Below, piece after piece: positions 62,866-64,000 of a stretch of DNA of 64,000 nt. A program made the translations under genes and the position numbers. Source of the DNA: Runella sp. CRIBMP. Lineage in GTDB: Bacteria > Bacteroidota > Bacteroidia > Cytophagales > Spirosomataceae. Position 1 is the stretch's first letter. Each line of letters starts with the position of its first letter. The DNA lies in NCBI RefSeq assembly GCF_009905605.1, contig NZ_JAAAKZ010000001.1:310001-374000 (forward strand). Reading direction: 5' to 3'. The notes beneath the pieces were generated by a model. The model was not told where the DNA came from. It did no database searches and worked only from the letters and a program-made list of their open reading frames with translations.

Positions 62866-63842
62866 AAATTCAGATTCAAGCCATTGAGAAATACCTGCCT
62901 GGAGTTGCCATTGAAAGTGTGCAATTGGAGGCTCAAATGGGTCTTTCAGCGGGCTGGATTGAAAAAAATGCGGGCGTAAAAACGAGGCATTGGGCGGCAT
63001 CCGACGAAACCGTGGCTTCGATGGCGGCTACGGCCTTACAGAAGGCCCTGTCTGCTGCGGGCCTTTCGGCCGATACCCTAGATTTGTTGATTTACGCGGG
63101 GGCTTCCTACGATTACCCCATTCCGCACAATGCAGGGCGTATCAAAAAAGCGTTGGGGACAACGGCCAAATTTCCTTGTTTTGACGTAGATTCCACCTGC
63201 CTGAGCTTTTTGAATGCGCTCGATATTGCGCATTTGTATTTCCAACGCAACGCTGTGCGCGCCATTGCCATTGTATCTGCCGAGCTGGCTTCGCGCGCGC
63301 TGAATCCCCAAGACCCCAAAACGTATGGATTGTTGGGCGATGCTGCGGTGGCGGTTATTTTGAGCAGAAGTGACGAAGGTTATGTGCCCGTTTTTCCCTA
63401 TTTTATCAACAATCCGGAAGGCGCTGATTTGGCTTGGATACCCACGGGCGGAAGCGTAAATCGTGGTATGACAGCTGATACACCCGACGAATCATTTTAT
63501 TTCAGAATGGATGGGAAGCGCCTTATTTCGCTCACTTTGCAAGAATTGAAGCCGTTTCTAGCCCAATATGAGCAGCTTTCAGGGCTAGCCTTGACAGAAT
63601 ACGATTACGTTATTCCGCACCAAACCAGTCGGTTTGGAAATGAGATTTTTGCCAAACAATACTATCTCAACGAGCACCGTTTAATTAATACACTGGCCCA
63701 TTATGGCAACTGTATTTCGGCTTCTATTCCTTTAGGGTTGTGCGATTTGGTCCAACAAAAAAAGGATTTGTCGGACCATAAAATCCTGCTTATCGGCAGT
63801 GCGGCGGGGCTGTCGCTGGGTGCTTTGACGCTTCGGTTTTGA
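62862..63842 (+). CDS. 3-oxoacyl-ACP synthase III-like condensing enzyme (KAS III/OleA type)
   Basis: 326 residues of the thiolase-fold KAS III group with a complete Cys-His-Asn triad: Cys113 in DVDSTCLSFLNAL, His253 in YVIPHQTS and Asn283 in HYGNCISASIP. The N-terminal YLPGVAIESVQLEAQMGLSAGWIEKNAGVKTRHWA and the end GSAAGLSLGALTLRF fit the FabH/OleA pattern. It would join an acyl-CoA or acyl-ACP to another acyl unit, giving a 3-keto product for the reductase upstream. Its ATG overlaps the ligase TGA (ATGA), so the four biosynthetic genes are translationally coupled or nearly so. Last gene of the operon in this window. Confidence 0.88.
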   Translation: MKIQIQAIEKYLPGVAIESVQLEAQMGLSAGWIEKNAGVKTRHWAASDETVASMAATALQKALSAAGLSADTLDLLIYAGASYDYPIPHNAGRIKKALGTTAKFPCFDVDSTCLSFLNALDIAHLYFQRNAVRAIAIVSAELASRALNPQDPKTYGLLGDAAVAVILSRSDEGYVPVFPYFINNPEGADLAWIPTGGSVNRGMTADTPDESFYFRMDGKRLISLTLQELKPFLAQYEQLSGLALTEYDYVIPHQTSRFGNEIFAKQYYLNEHRLINTLAHYGNCISASIPLGLCDLVQQKKDLSDHKILLIGSAAGLSLGALTLRF

Positions 63843-63843
63843 G

Positions 63844-64000
63844 TTATTTCAACAAAACTCCATCAATCGCTTTCCAGTCGATTTTTGCAATTATCTGACG
63901 GGCGATGTCGACGGGTGCCGTAATTGTGACAACTATATTTTCTACTAGTTTGCCCCCTTTCTTAAACTTGGGTTGATAGCGCGTATCCTGTCCATTTTTA
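63844..64000 (-). CDS. C-terminal part of an unidentified protein (partial, cut by window end)
   Basis: On the minus strand, 51 codons read without interruption from the window edge to a TAA at 63844-63846, ending in KIDWKAIDGVLLK. The stretch has clear coding character (YQPKFKKGGKLVENIVVTIT) and lies one base beyond the stop of the condensing-enzyme gene, convergent with it. Too short to assign; the N-terminus is outside the window. Confidence 0.5.
   Translation of the reverse strand, partial: KNGQDTRYQPKFKKGGKLVENIVVTITAPVDIARQIIAKIDWKAIDGVLLK

Overview
The window is chromosomal DNA of a Bacteroidota bacterium, most likely of the order Cytophagales (a Runella/Spirosoma-like relative; the genus is a guess). 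The evidence is two SusC/SusD-type nutrient uptake loci, a DUF4249 plus TonB-receptor pair, giant FG-GAP/UnbV lipoproteins, an ELWxxDGT-repeat protein, an FtsE-like ATPase, a DUF3857 transglutaminase, and promoter-like TAnnTTTG (-7) elements where E. coli-type -10 boxes would be expected. No rRNA, tRNA, CRISPR array, complete insertion sequence or prophage was recognised.

Layout. 0-11.3 kb holds mainly housekeeping and envelope genes: a NodB-type deacetylase lipoprotein (cut by the window edge), acyltransferase-3, a Wzi/RemB-like outer-membrane protein, pyrD, ftsK, a LolA-like protein, an SDR without the usual tyrosine, a trypsin-like protease and a sterol-desaturase-family hydroxylase. 11.5-18.4 kb is a compact SusC-SusD-sodium symporter-degenerate metallophosphoesterase operon. 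18.4-20.2 kb is an AT-rich accessory patch: a propeller-like orphan, a small ORF, an orphan HigA-like antitoxin, and a perfect 52-nt three-way-junction palindrome. 20.4-21.9 kb carries the ArsS radical SAM enzyme and its peroxidase-like partner. 22.2-26.4 kb has rnr, a lipoprotein and a 4HB-type sensor fragment. 26.4-29.6 kb is a translationally coupled ATP-grasp / possible acyltransferase / Rieske oxygenase operon. 29.7-33.3 kb is the DUF4249-TonB receptor pair. 33.4-45.6 kb holds two giant FG-GAP/UnbV lipoproteins tail to tail, the second downstream of a SusC-SusD-lipoprotein run. 45.9-53.6 kb returns to housekeeping: transaldolase, FtsE, a DEAD-box helicase behind a long structured leader, YgiQ and a DUF3857 protein. 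53.7-63.8 kb holds a small orphan, a glycogen-binding-like/esterase fusion, and then a six-gene same-strand run with very small gaps.

The most interesting systems are: (1) the 59.7-63.8 kb operon encoding an OleD-like reductase, an MBL-fold hydrolase, a PaaK/F390-synthetase-like adenylate-forming enzyme and a KAS III-like condensing enzyme. It has the logic of the ole olefin/beta-lactone pathway but with non-orthologous parts, and is preceded without a clear break by two large secreted proteins. (2) The ATP-grasp/acyltransferase/Rieske operon, a candidate small-molecule pathway. (3) The structured leader of the DEAD-box helicase. (4) Several unusual intergenic palindromes. Names of families come from reading protein motifs by eye; no database search was run.
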